Source: Streptomyces sp. col6 (GTDB taxonomy: Bacteria > Actinomycetota > Actinomycetes > Streptomycetales > Streptomycetaceae). From it: a stretch of DNA of 64,000 nt. Location: the NCBI RefSeq assembly GCF_008042035.1, contig NZ_RDBL01000013.1, positions 1,083,540-1,147,539 of the forward strand. The letters are read 5' to 3'. Each line of letters starts with the position of its first letter. Positions within the stretch are counted from its first letter, which is position 1. Below are positions 36,225 through 45,029 of this stretch, one piece after another. The notes below the pieces were generated by a model. The model did not search any database and was not told the origin of the DNA. It saw nothing but the letters and a program-made list of their open reading frames with translations. A program made the translations under genes and the position numbers.

Positions 36225-37694
36225 ATGAACGACCAGATTCACTCCGGCGGCTCGGACCGCGAGCACGGAGAGCTTGGCGATGCCGAGTACGCGGAGTTCA
36301 TGGAGCTCGCCGCGCAGGAGGGGTTCGACCTCGAGGAGGTCGAGGGCGCGCTCGGTGAGGCCGGTCACGGACCGCTCCCCGTCCTCGCCGTCGTCGGCCG
36401 CCCGAACGTCGGCAAGTCGACCCTGGTGAACCGGATCATCGGCCGTCGCGAGGCCGTCGTCCAGGACAAGCCGGGCGTCACCCGCGACCGCGTCACCTAC
36501 GAGGCGGAGTGGGCGGGCCGCCGCTTCAAGGTCGTCGACACCGGCGGCTGGGAGCAGGACGTCCTCGGCCTGGACGCCTCCGTCGCCGCCCAGGCGGAGT
36601 ACGCGATCGAGACGGCCGACGCGGTCGTCTTCGTGGTGGACTCCACCGTCGGCGCCACCGACACCGACGAGGCCGTCGTCAAGCTGCTGCGCCGGGCCCG
36701 CAAGCCCGTCGTGCTCTGCGCCAACAAGGTCGACGGCCAGAGCGGCGAGGCGGACGCCACCGCGCTGTGGTCCCTCGGTCTCGGCCAGCCGCACCCGGTC
36801 TCCTCGCTGCACGGGCGTGGCACCGGCGACATGCTGGACGCCGTCCTGGAGGCCCTGCCCGAGGCCCCGCCGCAGTCCTTCGGCTCCGCCCCCGGCGGGC
36901 CGCGCCGCATCGCGCTCATCGGCCGCCCGAACGTCGGCAAGTCCTCGCTGCTGAACCAGGTGGCCAAGGAGGACCGTGTCGTCGTCAACGAGCTGGCCGG
37001 CACCACCCGTGACCCGGTCGACGAGCTGATCGAGCTGGGCGGCGTCACCTGGAAGTTCATCGACACGGCCGGTATCCGCCGCCGCGTCCACCTCCAGGAG
37101 GGCGCGGACTACTACGCCTCGCTGCGTACCGCCGCCGCCCTGGAGAAGGCCGAGGTCGCGGTCATCCTGATCGACTCCAGCGAGACGATCAGCGTCCAGG
37201 ACCAGCGCATCGTGACCATGGCCGTGGAGGCGGGCCGCGCCGTCGTGCTCGCGTTCAACAAGTGGGACACGCTCGACGAGGAGCGCCGCTACTACCTGGA
37301 GCGCGAGATCGAGACGGAGCTCGCGCAGGTCGCGTGGGCCCCCCGGGTCAACGTCTCCGCCCGCACCGGCCGCCACATGGAGAAGCTGGTCCCGGCGATC
37401 GAGACCGCGATCGAGGGCTGGGAGACCCGCGTCCCGACCGGCCGGCTCAACGCCTTCCTCGGCGAGATCGTCGCCGCCCACCCGCACCCGGTGCGCGGCG
37501 GCAAGCAGCCCCGCATCCTCTTCGGCACCCAGGCGGGCACCAAGCCGCCGCGCTTCGTCCTCTTCGCCTCGGGCTTCCTGGAGCACGGCTACCGGCGCTT
37601 CGTCGAGCGCCGCCTGCGCGAGGAGTTCGGCTTCGAGGGCACCCCGATCCACATCTCGGTACGGGTCCGCGAGAAGCGCGGCCGCAAGAAGTAG
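36225..37694 (+). CDS. der: ribosome-assembly GTPase Der (EngA)
   Basis: 489 residues. Two tandem GTPase domains: first P-loop VVGRPNVGKSTLVN with VDTGGWE and ANKVD, second LIGRPNVGKSSLLN with IDTAGIR and FNKWD; a KH-like domain closes the protein, ending in a Lys/Arg run. It is needed for 50S maturation. A 50-residue acidic leader precedes the first domain, as in other actinobacteria. ATG 36225 has gagga 9 bases ahead; the frame is open upstream to 36171 but that is not conserved. Confidence 0.96.
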   Translation: MNDQIHSGGSDREHGELGDAEYAEFMELAAQEGFDLEEVEGALGEAGHGPLPVLAVVGRPNVGKSTLVNRIIGRREAVVQDKPGVTRDRVTYEAEWAGRRFKVVDTGGWEQDVLGLDASVAAQAEYAIETADAVVFVVDSTVGATDTDEAVVKLLRRARKPVVLCANKVDGQSGEADATALWSLGLGQPHPVSSLHGRGTGDMLDAVLEALPEAPPQSFGSAPGGPRRIALIGRPNVGKSSLLNQVAKEDRVVVNELAGTTRDPVDELIELGGVTWKFIDTAGIRRRVHLQEGADYYASLRTAAALEKAEVAVILIDSSETISVQDQRIVTMAVEAGRAVVLAFNKWDTLDEERRYYLEREIETELAQVAWAPRVNVSARTGRHMEKLVPAIETAIEGWETRVPTGRLNAFLGEIVAAHPHPVRGGKQPRILFGTQAGTKPPRFVLFASGFLEHGYRRFVERRLREEFGFEGTPIHISVRVREKRGRKK

Positions 37695-37713
37695 GCCCCT
37701 CGGGGTCACGGGA

Positions 37714-37766
37714 TACGACGCAGCCCCGGACCGCTCGGTCACCGAGCGGTCCGGGGCTGCGTCGTA
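37714..37766. terminator. long perfect bidirectional terminator after der
   Basis: Perfect inverted repeat with 26-base arms (37714-37739 and 37741-37766) and a single unpaired central base. It lies 20 bases after der and 7 before the end of a convergent gene, and has no T-run on either strand. Confidence 0.92.
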
Positions 37767-37773
37767 CGGGCGG

Positions 37774-38274
37774 TCAGGCGTCCCGTGAGCCGGGAGGCAG
37801 CGCGGCGGGCCTGCTGCGGCCCGCGTGCCGTCCCACCCGCTGCCAGCCGCCGAGGCCACCGGCGCGCGGGCCGGTGCCGTTGCGGTCGCCCGTCGTGGCA
37901 GCCGCCCCGGCCGTCACCGCTCCGCCGGGCGAGGAGTGGCCCGAGTGGCCGCGCAGCGGGGCGCGCGAGCCGAAAAGGCCGCTGCCGAGCGCCTGGAGGC
38001 CGAGACTCTCCTCGCCGGTCCGGTCACCCGGCAACGCCCGGAACGAACGGCGGTACTCGGAGTACAGCGCGTCGTAGATCGGGGTGTGGGACGGGCCGCC
38101 CGAGGGGTCCTGCGAGGGACGCATGGCAGGGATCGGGCTCGGACGCTGGTGGGAGGGGTCGTATGAGTGCACGTAGGTGCCAACGACCCCGTCGGCCGTC
38201 GGATGCGGGCCCGCCGCGGAAACACCCGTCGGGGACACAACTGTTCGCCGTCGGCGCGCGGGGTGCGCGGTCAT
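37774..38274 (-). CDS. Streptomyces hypothetical protein
   Basis: 166 residues, not recognised. It is hydrophilic, with a Pro/Ser/His-rich middle (VGTYVHSYDPSHQRPSP) and one tidy segment, TPIYDALYSEYRRSFRALPG, before a Gly/Ala/Arg-rich tail. The TPIYDxL phrase recurs in other Streptomyces hypotheticals I have seen. No signal peptide or membrane segment. ATG 38274 lies 2 bases after the stop of the upstream gene, indicating an operon of two. Function unknown. Confidence 0.7.
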   Translation of the reverse strand: MTAHPARRRRTVVSPTGVSAAGPHPTADGVVGTYVHSYDPSHQRPSPIPAMRPSQDPSGGPSHTPIYDALYSEYRRSFRALPGDRTGEESLGLQALGSGLFGSRAPLRGHSGHSSPGGAVTAGAAATTGDRNGTGPRAGGLGGWQRVGRHAGRSRPAALPPGSRDA

Positions 38275-38276
38275 GA

Positions 38277-39059
38277 TCAGGTCCCGGCCAGCGGCATGGC
38301 CGCGGCGACCAGGAGCCCGGCGGCCGACGCCTTCTCCAGCGCGTCGCGGAGCAGGTCCTCGCGGGGCTGCTGGCCGATGGAGCCCGCCGGGGCGGCGTAG
38401 ACCAGCACGGTCTGCGACTTGTTGGCGGCGGTCCGCCAGCCCTCGGTGACCTGGAGGGGCGCGTGCGCCTGCCACCAGGCGACCGGGGTACCGCCCCCCG
38501 TACCGGGCTGGAGCACGGCGTGCAGCTGGCCCATCGCGAGCAGGAGCGACCAGCCGTGCAGCACGTCCGGCACCTGCTCCATGCGGTGGACCGGCTGGAA
38601 GCCCTGTTCCAGGAGCAGCTGGAGGAACTGGTCGCCGTCCCGGCCGTCCGTCCCCGGGCGCGCGATCGCGCCGGTCGGCTCGACGACCAGGGCCGGGTGC
38701 AGTTCGTCGTCGATCAGGACGAGGCCGCTGGTGATGCCGAGGACGGCCTGCTCGGGGACGGACCGGTCCGGTGCTGCCCCCTGCTCGCCGGTGATGCTGC
38801 GGACGGCCCCCTGGAGCTGCTCCTCGGCGACCTGGACGACCTGCGAGGGGATGCAGCTGGCGTGCGCGAAGGCGAGCACGGCCGTCTCGTCGCCGACGAA
38901 CAGCACCGTGCTGGTGCGCTCCTGCTCGGAGTCGCCGGGTGTGCGGCAGGAGGTGCAGTCGTAACTGCCGGGGGCGTTGTCGCCGACGAGCAGCCGGTCG
39001 GCTTCGGCGTCGCCGATCTCGGCGCGTACGTCCTCGCTGACGTCGAGCATGCGCGGCAC
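38277..39059 (-). CDS. conserved Streptomyces hypothetical protein with a CxxC motif
   Basis: 260 residues. The protein begins MPRMLDVSEDVRAEIGD, has SYDCTSCRTPGD (a CxxC pair), then alternating strands and helices (TSTVLFVGDETAVLAFAHASC; GLVLIDDELHPALVVEPTG) and a region GWRTAANKSQTVLVYAAPAG. It looks like a globular cytoplasmic protein; no enzyme family is recognised. GTG 39059 is chosen for the aggag site 6 bases upstream; ATG 39050 is the alternative. Co-transcribed with the next gene on the minus strand. Confidence 0.75.
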   Translation of the reverse strand: MPRMLDVSEDVRAEIGDAEADRLLVGDNAPGSYDCTSCRTPGDSEQERTSTVLFVGDETAVLAFAHASCIPSQVVQVAEEQLQGAVRSITGEQGAAPDRSVPEQAVLGITSGLVLIDDELHPALVVEPTGAIARPGTDGRDGDQFLQLLLEQGFQPVHRMEQVPDVLHGWSLLLAMGQLHAVLQPGTGGGTPVAWWQAHAPLQVTEGWRTAANKSQTVLVYAAPAGSIGQQPREDLLRDALEKASAAGLLVAAAMPLAGT

Positions 39060-39696
39060 GGGTGGCTCCTCGAACTCGGTACGTGCGCCGGGCGGTTCCC
39101 GGCTCGAAGATGACAACGGGCGAGCCGCTGCCGGGGTCACGCGGGAAGCCGTACGGAATCCGGCCGGGGAGCGCGAGGCACGACGGGTCCGGACGACAAA
39201 GCGGGAGAAAGCCGCCCTCGGCGGCCCCGGTACGGGGCGTGGGAGCCGTGCGCGCCCGTGCCGCCCGGACGGCCCCCGCCCCGGCGTGCCGGAATGCGTG
39301 GGAGCGGGCTGTCCGCTATACGGTCCGGTGTGCGCGGTGAGCCTGTCCTATGGTGTGCCTGTCGTCCCCGTGGGATAAGGGTGCGATAAGGGAGGATGAA
39401 TTACCGGCGAAGCACGTCTTTGCGGAACGTTTTCCGGCCTGGAATTCACGCTCGCCGCGAGGTGGAAATCGCCCCCCGTTATCCCGTCTTCCGCGACCCG
39501 GTCCGATGATCGTTTGCGAGCCTGTGCGATTACTGTGCGTCCGGTTGTGAATCGCACGTTCGGGTGAAGGGGTTCGAGCGGAACACGTGTCGTGATCCTG
39601 TGACACAAGCGTGACCGGTGAGGGACGTGGGGATGCCGTGTGCCCGCGCGCGGCCCCGGCTACCGCCCCCGCGTCCGTGCGCCTACGGTGAGAGGC
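39060..39696. other. 637-base intergenic region, no supported gene
   Basis: Upstream region of both the minus-strand hypothetical operon and the plus-strand I78-like gene. The segment 39345-39600 is clearly poorer in GC than its surroundings. A 37-codon frame from ATG 39396 has ggagg touching the start codon with no spacing, so I do not call it. No hairpin, tRNA or repeat was recognised. Confidence 0.5.
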
Positions 39697-39912
39697 ATGG
39701 CACCCATACCGACTCCTCCCGCCCAGCCCGACGACGCCACCGGCGCGTATGTGGGGCTCTCCGCAGAGACCGCCGAGCAGCGGGCCCGGGAGCGCGGCTG
39801 GTCCACCGTACGGGCCCTGCCGCCGGGCACGGTCATCACCATGGAGTTCCTGGCCGGCCGGATCAACTTCGAGGTCGACGGCGGTGTCGTCAGGCGCTGC
39901 TGGACCGGCTGA
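39697..39912 (+). CDS. I78-family peptidase inhibitor-like small protein
   Basis: 71 residues. After a Pro-rich start, the sequence ERGWSTVRALPPGTVITMEF then RINFEVDGGVVRRCW fits the potato-inhibitor-I-like I78 family (a conserved Pro-Gly-hydrophobic-Thr-Met loop followed by R-hydrophobic-N and an Asp-containing turn). There is no signal peptide, so it would act inside the cell unless exported otherwise. ATG 39697 has gagagg ahead. Ends before a long palindromic terminator. Confidence 0.72.
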   Translation: MAPIPTPPAQPDDATGAYVGLSAETAEQRARERGWSTVRALPPGTVITMEFLAGRINFEVDGGVVRRCWTG

Positions 39913-39926
39913 GCGGCCCGGACCTT

Positions 39927-39984
39927 CGTCGTACGCATGTGGGGCCCCGACCGTGTCCGGTCGGGGCCCCACATGCGTACGACG
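39927..39984. terminator. long perfect bidirectional terminator
   Basis: Perfect inverted repeat with 26-base arms (39927-39952 and 39959-39984) and a 6-base loop, exactly between the I78-like gene and the convergent PAP2 gene. No T-run. Confidence 0.92.
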
Positions 39985-39988
39985 GGCG

Positions 39989-41005
39989 TCAGCCGCCGGC
40001 GACCGGTCTCGCCGGGGCCGTGCCCCCGCGCGGCGCGCGGTCCGCGTGCGGCGGGCGGCGGCTGCCGGCCGGCGTCACCGGGGACCGCTCCGAGCGCACG
40101 GCGTGGGCCGGATGCGCCGCGGGCGCGGGATGGGGGCGCGGGCGGCTGCCCGCGGCCGGAGGACGTCCGGCCGCGCCGTGCGCCGGGCTCTGCGCCGCCT
40201 CGCCGGCGGCCGGCTGTACGGCCGGCACGGGCAGCGGGGCGTCGTCGGCGGGCACCGGGGGAGCGGACCGGCTGCCCGGCGCGCCCAGCCGTGCGCGGGC
40301 GGCGAAGATCCAGTACTCGGCGCGGGTGATCAGCGGCTCCACCCAGGGCAGACCCAGCAGGATCAGCAGGCCCGCCGCCCAGCCGAGGAGCACGTCGCTC
40401 AGCCAGTGCGTACCGAGGTAGACCGTCGTCAGGCCGACGCCGAGCGAGACGATCGCCGACATGGCCGACAGATAGCGCCTGGCCCGCGGGGTGGCGGCCA
40501 GGTAGGCGAGGATGCCCCAGGTCACCACGGCGTTGGCGGTGTGGCCGGACGGAAATATATCGCCGCCGGCGAAGAGCTCGGCCGATCCGATCCTGGTGGC
40601 GTAGTGCGGGCCGAGCCGGCCGAGGCCGATCTTGACCGCGCCCACCGTCAGGTTGAGCAGCAGCAGCGAGGCGCCGAGCGTCAGCAGCGGACGCAGGGTG
40701 TGCTGCCGCCAGGAGCGCCAGCCGAGCCAGCAGGCGACCATGACCGCCGTGGGTCCGCGCTGCCCGAGGACCACGTAGTAGTCGAGGGCGGCGTGGATCT
40801 CGGGCCACTGCTGGTAGGGCCGGAAGAGCATGACCTTCCAGTCCAGGGTCACCAGCCAGGACGACATGAGCACGGCAACGACGATGGCCACATAGAACGC
40901 CAACGTCCCGCCGAAGAGAGCGATGCGGTGACGGCTCATCCGCGGTGTCTCTATCTTCGGAGGTTCCGGCTCCCGGTCCAGCCGGGCGAAGATGTCGGTA
41001 CGCAC
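39989..41005 (-). CDS. PAP2-superfamily membrane phosphatase
   Basis: 338 residues. About six membrane helices between residues 28 and 225. The lipid-phosphatase motifs are KIGLGRLGP (motif 1), PSGHTANA (motif 2) and GTHWLSDVLLG (motif 3, His and Asp). The C-terminal ~110 residues are a Pro/Ala/Arg-rich cytoplasmic tail of low complexity. Substrates of such proteins include phosphatidate, diacylglycerol pyrophosphate and undecaprenyl diphosphate. The start is GTG 41005; a second possible start is the ATG 22 codons in. Confidence 0.9.
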   Translation of the reverse strand: MRTDIFARLDREPEPPKIETPRMSRHRIALFGGTLAFYVAIVVAVLMSSWLVTLDWKVMLFRPYQQWPEIHAALDYYVVLGQRGPTAVMVACWLGWRSWRQHTLRPLLTLGASLLLLNLTVGAVKIGLGRLGPHYATRIGSAELFAGGDIFPSGHTANAVVTWGILAYLAATPRARRYLSAMSAIVSLGVGLTTVYLGTHWLSDVLLGWAAGLLILLGLPWVEPLITRAEYWIFAARARLGAPGSRSAPPVPADDAPLPVPAVQPAAGEAAQSPAHGAAGRPPAAGSRPRPHPAPAAHPAHAVRSERSPVTPAGSRRPPHADRAPRGGTAPARPVAGG

Positions 41006-41541
41006 CCAATCGACGTTACAGCGAGTGAGTGGGCGCGCCGGTCGATCCGGGCGCTTTGTGATGACGATGTGATGTGGAGTATGTCTCAGTCGGCGAGTTT
41101 TTCCAGGGTGTCTGAATAACTCTCGTCTTCATTTCCGTTCTTTTGCGATACCTGTTCGACAATGTAATTCGCCGGTGTCGGCGAAGAATTCCCGGGGTCG
41201 CGAAGTGTGTTTGTCGACAGCGCGGCGGAACGGAACGGAGGGTGTCAGTCCGGTTACGGTACGGCTTCGGGTGGAGGGTCGTAGGGTGTCGCCGGCCGGC
41301 CCCGGGGCGGGTTCTCGCAGGTCCCGGCGGCCCCCGGTGGCGGCACGGGCCCGACGCGGCCGCAGTGGCGTACGCCACACTTCGCGGGGCCGGGCGGTAT
41401 GAGATGGGCCACGTGTGGCCCTGCCGAACTCGCGTACGCTGACGGATCACTCGCCCGTCGATGCCGGGCCCCGGGGGGAACAGCGGTCACCGCGTCCCGT
41501 GGGCCCGCCGAGTGCGAGGGACCATTCTGGGAGGTAGATGC
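41006..41541. other. 536-base divergent intergenic region, AT-richer in its left half
   Basis: Lies between the divergent PAP2 and MFS genes. Bases 41040-41240 have an unusually low GC content for this chromosome (runs such as gtttttcc and cttttgcg). Short frames on both strands have no good ribosome binding site or codon bias. It probably carries both promoters; no operator could be identified. Confidence 0.5.
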
Positions 41542-43260
41542 ATGTCCGGGACGCCCACAGCCCGAATCCGCCCGCGCACAGCCGCCGACGGTGCCAACCG
41601 CTGGGTCGTCCTGGTCGTCCTCTGCCTCAGCCTGCTGCTCGTGGCGCTCGACGCGACGGTGCTGCACGTCGCCGTGCCCGCCGTCACCGAGGACCTGCGG
41701 CCCAGCGCCGCCGGCCTGCTGTGGATCGTGGACGCCTACCCGCTCGTCTGCGCCTCCCTGCTGATCCTCTTCGGCACCCTCGGGGACCGGGTCGGACGGC
41801 GGCGCGTCCTGCTGCTCGGCTACGCCCTCTTCGGGGTCGCCTCCGCGATGGCGGCCCTGGCCGACAGCGCGGGGGTGCTCATCGCGGCCCGCGCCCTGCT
41901 CGGCGTCGGCGGGGCGATGATCATGCCCGCCACCCTCTCGATCCTGCGCCAGGTCTTCCCCGACCGGCGCGAACGGGCCGTCGCCATCGGCGTCTGGTCC
42001 GCGGTCGCGGCCGTCGGTGCCGCCACCGGGCCCGTCATCGGCGGCTTCCTCGTCGAGCACTTCTGGTGGGGCTCGGTCTTCCTGATCAACATCCCGCTGA
42101 TGGCCCTGATCCTGCCGGTCGGCCGGCTGTTGCTCCCCGAGTCCCGGGGCAACGACGACGGCCCCTGGGACGTGCTCGGCGCGCTGATGGCGGCGGCCGG
42201 GGTGCTCGGTGTGGTGCTGGGCGTGAAGCGGGCCGGCACCGGCGAGGGGCTGACCGGCGTGGCCACCCTGGTGCCGCTGCTGCTCGGGGCCGCGCTGCTC
42301 GTCGCCTTCGTCCGCCGCCAGCGGCGGCGCACCCACCCGCTGATCGACATCGGCATGTTCGCCAGGCCCGCCTTCTCGGCCGCCGTCGGCTGCATCGTCC
42401 TCGCCATGCTCGCCCTGGTCGGCCTGGAGCTCGTCGCCGTCCAGTACCTCCAGCTCGTCCTGGGCCTCAGCCCCCTGGAGACCGGTCTCAGGCTGCTGCC
42501 GCTCACCTTCGCCGCGATGGCCGCCGGCGCCACCGGCTCCCACACCCTGCGCCGGATCGGGCCGCGCCGGATGGTCGGCTGGGGCTTCGTGCTGACGGCC
42601 GCCTCGGTGCTGACGCTGACCGTGATGGGCCGCGACGACCGGCCCGCCCTGCTCACCGCCGCCTTCGTCGCGCTCGGCTTCGGCCTCCAGTCCACGCTGT
42701 TCGGTGCGTACGAGTCGATGCTCAGCGAGGCCCCGGCGGACCGGGCCGGCGGGGCAGCCGCGATCGGGGAGACCTCGTACCAGCTGGGCGCCGGGATGGG
42801 GATAGCGCTGCTCGGCAGTGTCATGAACGCCGCGTACACCCCCGGCCTCGCGGGTCTGCACGGAGAGGGTGTCCCCGCGTCGGCCGCCGCCGGCGCCGCC
42901 CACTCGCTCGGCGAGGCCTACCAGGAGGCCGCGCACCTGGGTGGGCCCCTGGGTGCCGTCCTGCGTGCCACGGCCCGGGACGCCTTCATCGAAGGGCTGC
43001 ACATCACGCTGCTGGTCAGCGCGGGTCTGCTGCTGCTCGGGGGACTGGCCGCGCTGCGGCTGCCCCGGGTGATGGAGTGCGCGCCGAAGCTGTGCGAACC
43101 CCGCGAGTCCGTGGAACGTACCGACGCGCCGCCGCGCGCGTCCGCCGAGCGCCTCGACGTGCCGGCCCGTGAGCCGGCCGAGCGCCTCGACGCGCCGTTG
43201 CGGGTGCCCGCCCGGCGCCGGCCGGCCGGGGCGGCGCGCTCTGGACGCGCGGCGCACTGA
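41542..43260 (+). CDS. DHA2-family (EmrB/QacA-type) MFS drug exporter
   Basis: 572 residues with about 14 membrane helices. LDATVLHVAVPAVTEDL in helix 1, WIVDAYPLVCASLLI, GDRVGRRRVLL (motif A) and ARALLGVGGAMIMPATLS (motif C-like) are diagnostic. It would expel drugs or a metabolite by proton antiport. The cytoplasmic C-terminus (last ~55 residues) holds three imperfect copies of an ERxDxPxRxxA unit. ATG 41542 has ggagg 7 bases upstream. No TetR-type regulator is adjacent. Confidence 0.92.
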   Translation: MSGTPTARIRPRTAADGANRWVVLVVLCLSLLLVALDATVLHVAVPAVTEDLRPSAAGLLWIVDAYPLVCASLLILFGTLGDRVGRRRVLLLGYALFGVASAMAALADSAGVLIAARALLGVGGAMIMPATLSILRQVFPDRRERAVAIGVWSAVAAVGAATGPVIGGFLVEHFWWGSVFLINIPLMALILPVGRLLLPESRGNDDGPWDVLGALMAAAGVLGVVLGVKRAGTGEGLTGVATLVPLLLGAALLVAFVRRQRRRTHPLIDIGMFARPAFSAAVGCIVLAMLALVGLELVAVQYLQLVLGLSPLETGLRLLPLTFAAMAAGATGSHTLRRIGPRRMVGWGFVLTAASVLTLTVMGRDDRPALLTAAFVALGFGLQSTLFGAYESMLSEAPADRAGGAAAIGETSYQLGAGMGIALLGSVMNAAYTPGLAGLHGEGVPASAAAGAAHSLGEAYQEAAHLGGPLGAVLRATARDAFIEGLHITLLVSAGLLLLGGLAALRLPRVMECAPKLCEPRESVERTDAPPRASAERLDVPAREPAERLDAPLRVPARRRPAGAARSGRAAH

Positions 43261-43367
43261 GTCGTAACGTCGGCACGGCGTCGTAACTAACGCTGCTAGT
43301 TTTCGACCGGTTTTCGAGCCACCCCCACCGACATCGGTACCGTGCGAGCCGCCGGAGGCACACCCTC

Positions 43368-44573
43368 ATGTCCACCACCTCGAAGCTCCCGCCCTTCGAC
43401 CCCCGCGACCCGATCGGCGTCGACGACCTGCTGAGCCCCGAGGACCTCGCGATCCGCGACACCGTCCGCACCTGGGCGGCCGACCGCGTCCTGCCGCACA
43501 TCGCCGAGTGGTACGAGAACGGGGAGCTCCCCGGCATCCGCGAGCTGGCCCGTGAACTCGGCGCCCTCGGCGCGCTCGGCATGTCGCTCCAGGGCTACGG
43601 GTGCGCCGGCGCCACCGCCGTCCAGTACGGGCTGGCCTGCCTGGAACTGGAGGCGGCCGACTCGGGCATCCGCTCGCTCGTCTCCGTACAGGGCTCCCTC
43701 GCCATGTACGCGATCCACCGCTTCGGCTCCGAGGAGCAGAAGCAGCGGTGGCTGCCCGGGATGGCGGCGGGCGAGACCATCGGCTGCTTCGGCCTCACCG
43801 AGCCGGACCACGGATCGGACCCGGCCGCCATGCGCACGTACGCCAAGCGCGACGGCGAGGACTGGGTGCTCAGCGGGCGCAAGATGTGGATCACCAACGG
43901 CTCGGTCGCCGGTGTCGCGGTCGTCTGGGCGCAGACCGACGAGGGCCCGGCCGGCGCCGGCATCCGGGGCTTCGTGGTGCCGACGGACGCGCCGGGCTTC
44001 TCCGCCCCCGAGATCCGGCACAAGTGGTCGCTGCGCGCCTCGGTCACCAGCGAGCTGATCCTGGACGAGGTGCGGCTGCCCGCGGACGCCGTCCTGCCCG
44101 GGGTCACCGGTCTGCGCGGACCGCTCAGCTGTCTGAGCCACGCCCGCTACGGCATCGTCTGGGGCGCCATGGGCGCGGCCCGGTCGAGCTTCGAGGCGGC
44201 TGTCGACTACGCGCGCACCCGTGAACAGTTCGGGAAGCCGATCGGCGGCTTCCAGCTCACCCAGGCCAAGCTCGCCGACATGGCGGTCGAGCTGCACAAG
44301 GGCATCCTGCTCGCCCACCACCTCGGGCAGCGGATGGACGCGGGGCGGCTGCGTCCCGAGCAGGTCAGTTTCGGGAAGCTGAACAACGTGCGGGAGGCCA
44401 TCGAGATCTGCCGCACCTCGCGCACGATCCTCGGCGCCAACGGGATCTCGCTGGAGTACCCGGTGATGCGGCACGCCACCAACCTGGAGTCGGTGCTCAC
44501 CTACGAGGGGACCGTGGAGATGCACCAGCTGGTCCTGGGGAAGGCGCTCACCGGCCTGGACGCGTTCCGATGA
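43368..44573 (+). CDS. acyl-CoA dehydrogenase, glutaryl-CoA dehydrogenase-like
   Basis: 401 residues. FAD-site motifs CFGLTEPDHGSDPAAM and WITNGSVAGVAVVWA are present, and the catalytic Glu sits in TYEGTVEMHQLVLGKALTG, the position used by glutaryl-CoA, isobutyryl-CoA and short-chain enzymes. Overall resemblance is to glutaryl-CoA dehydrogenases (lysine/tryptophan degradation), which also decarboxylate. It is alone: no electron-transfer flavoprotein or CoA-transferase gene is next to it. ATG 43368. The 107-base upstream gap contains repeated gtcgtaac words and aacta/tagtt arms that may be an operator. Confidence 0.9.
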   Translation: MSTTSKLPPFDPRDPIGVDDLLSPEDLAIRDTVRTWAADRVLPHIAEWYENGELPGIRELARELGALGALGMSLQGYGCAGATAVQYGLACLELEAADSGIRSLVSVQGSLAMYAIHRFGSEEQKQRWLPGMAAGETIGCFGLTEPDHGSDPAAMRTYAKRDGEDWVLSGRKMWITNGSVAGVAVVWAQTDEGPAGAGIRGFVVPTDAPGFSAPEIRHKWSLRASVTSELILDEVRLPADAVLPGVTGLRGPLSCLSHARYGIVWGAMGAARSSFEAAVDYARTREQFGKPIGGFQLTQAKLADMAVELHKGILLAHHLGQRMDAGRLRPEQVSFGKLNNVREAIEICRTSRTILGANGISLEYPVMRHATNLESVLTYEGTVEMHQLVLGKALTGLDAFR

Positions 44574-44588
44574 GCGCCCGGAGGGCGG

Positions 44589-45029
44589 TCAGCTCTGGTT
44601 GAAGAAGCCGTCGGCCGGCCGGCCGGCGGCTTCGCCGTTCATCACCTGGGTGTCGGCGGGGGTCAGCAGGAAGACCCGGGTGGCCACGCGGTCGATCGAC
44701 CCGCGCAGTCCGAAGATCAGCCCTGCGGCGAAGTCCACCACGCGCTTGGCGTCGGCGGAGTCCATGGACGTGAGGTTCATGATCACCGGGACGCCGTCCC
44801 GGAAGAGCTCGCCGATGGCGCGGGCGTCACGGAAGCTGTCCGGGGTCACGGTGGCGATCCGGCGGCCCGTCTCCTCGGCCGTCTCCGAGGCCACCCGCAC
44901 CCGCGGGTCGGTCACCCAGGCCTGACCGGTACCGGTCCGTGCACCCTCGGCGTACTCGTCGTCGTAGTACCGCTCGTCGTTGTCCTCTACGAGGCCCAGC
45001 CAGGCACTCGCCTTGCGCACCGATCCCAT
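44589..45029 (-). CDS. sflA: SepF-like cell-division protein SflA
   Basis: 146 residues. The acidic linker DNDERYYDDEYAEG and core RIATVTPDSFRDARAIGELFRDG, then VPVIMNLTSMDSADAKRVVDF, belong to the SepF family, with an added C-terminal end. Streptomyces has three such genes; this one matches the position of S. coelicolor SCO1749 (sflA) rather than the sepF of the division cluster. SflA with SflB is reported to prevent Z-rings in the wrong places. The N-terminus GSVRKASAWLGLVED is amphipathic and likely membrane-binding. Convergent with the acyl-CoA dehydrogenase gene, 15 bases apart. Confidence 0.88.
   Translation of the reverse strand: MGSVRKASAWLGLVEDNDERYYDDEYAEGARTGTGQAWVTDPRVRVASETAEETGRRIATVTPDSFRDARAIGELFRDGVPVIMNLTSMDSADAKRVVDFAAGLIFGLRGSIDRVATRVFLLTPADTQVMNGEAAGRPADGFFNQS

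Noticed and set aside
39396..39510. Small plus-strand frame of about 37 codons after ggagg
   Set aside because: The ribosome binding site touches the start codon without spacing, and the peptide has no family or coding bias.
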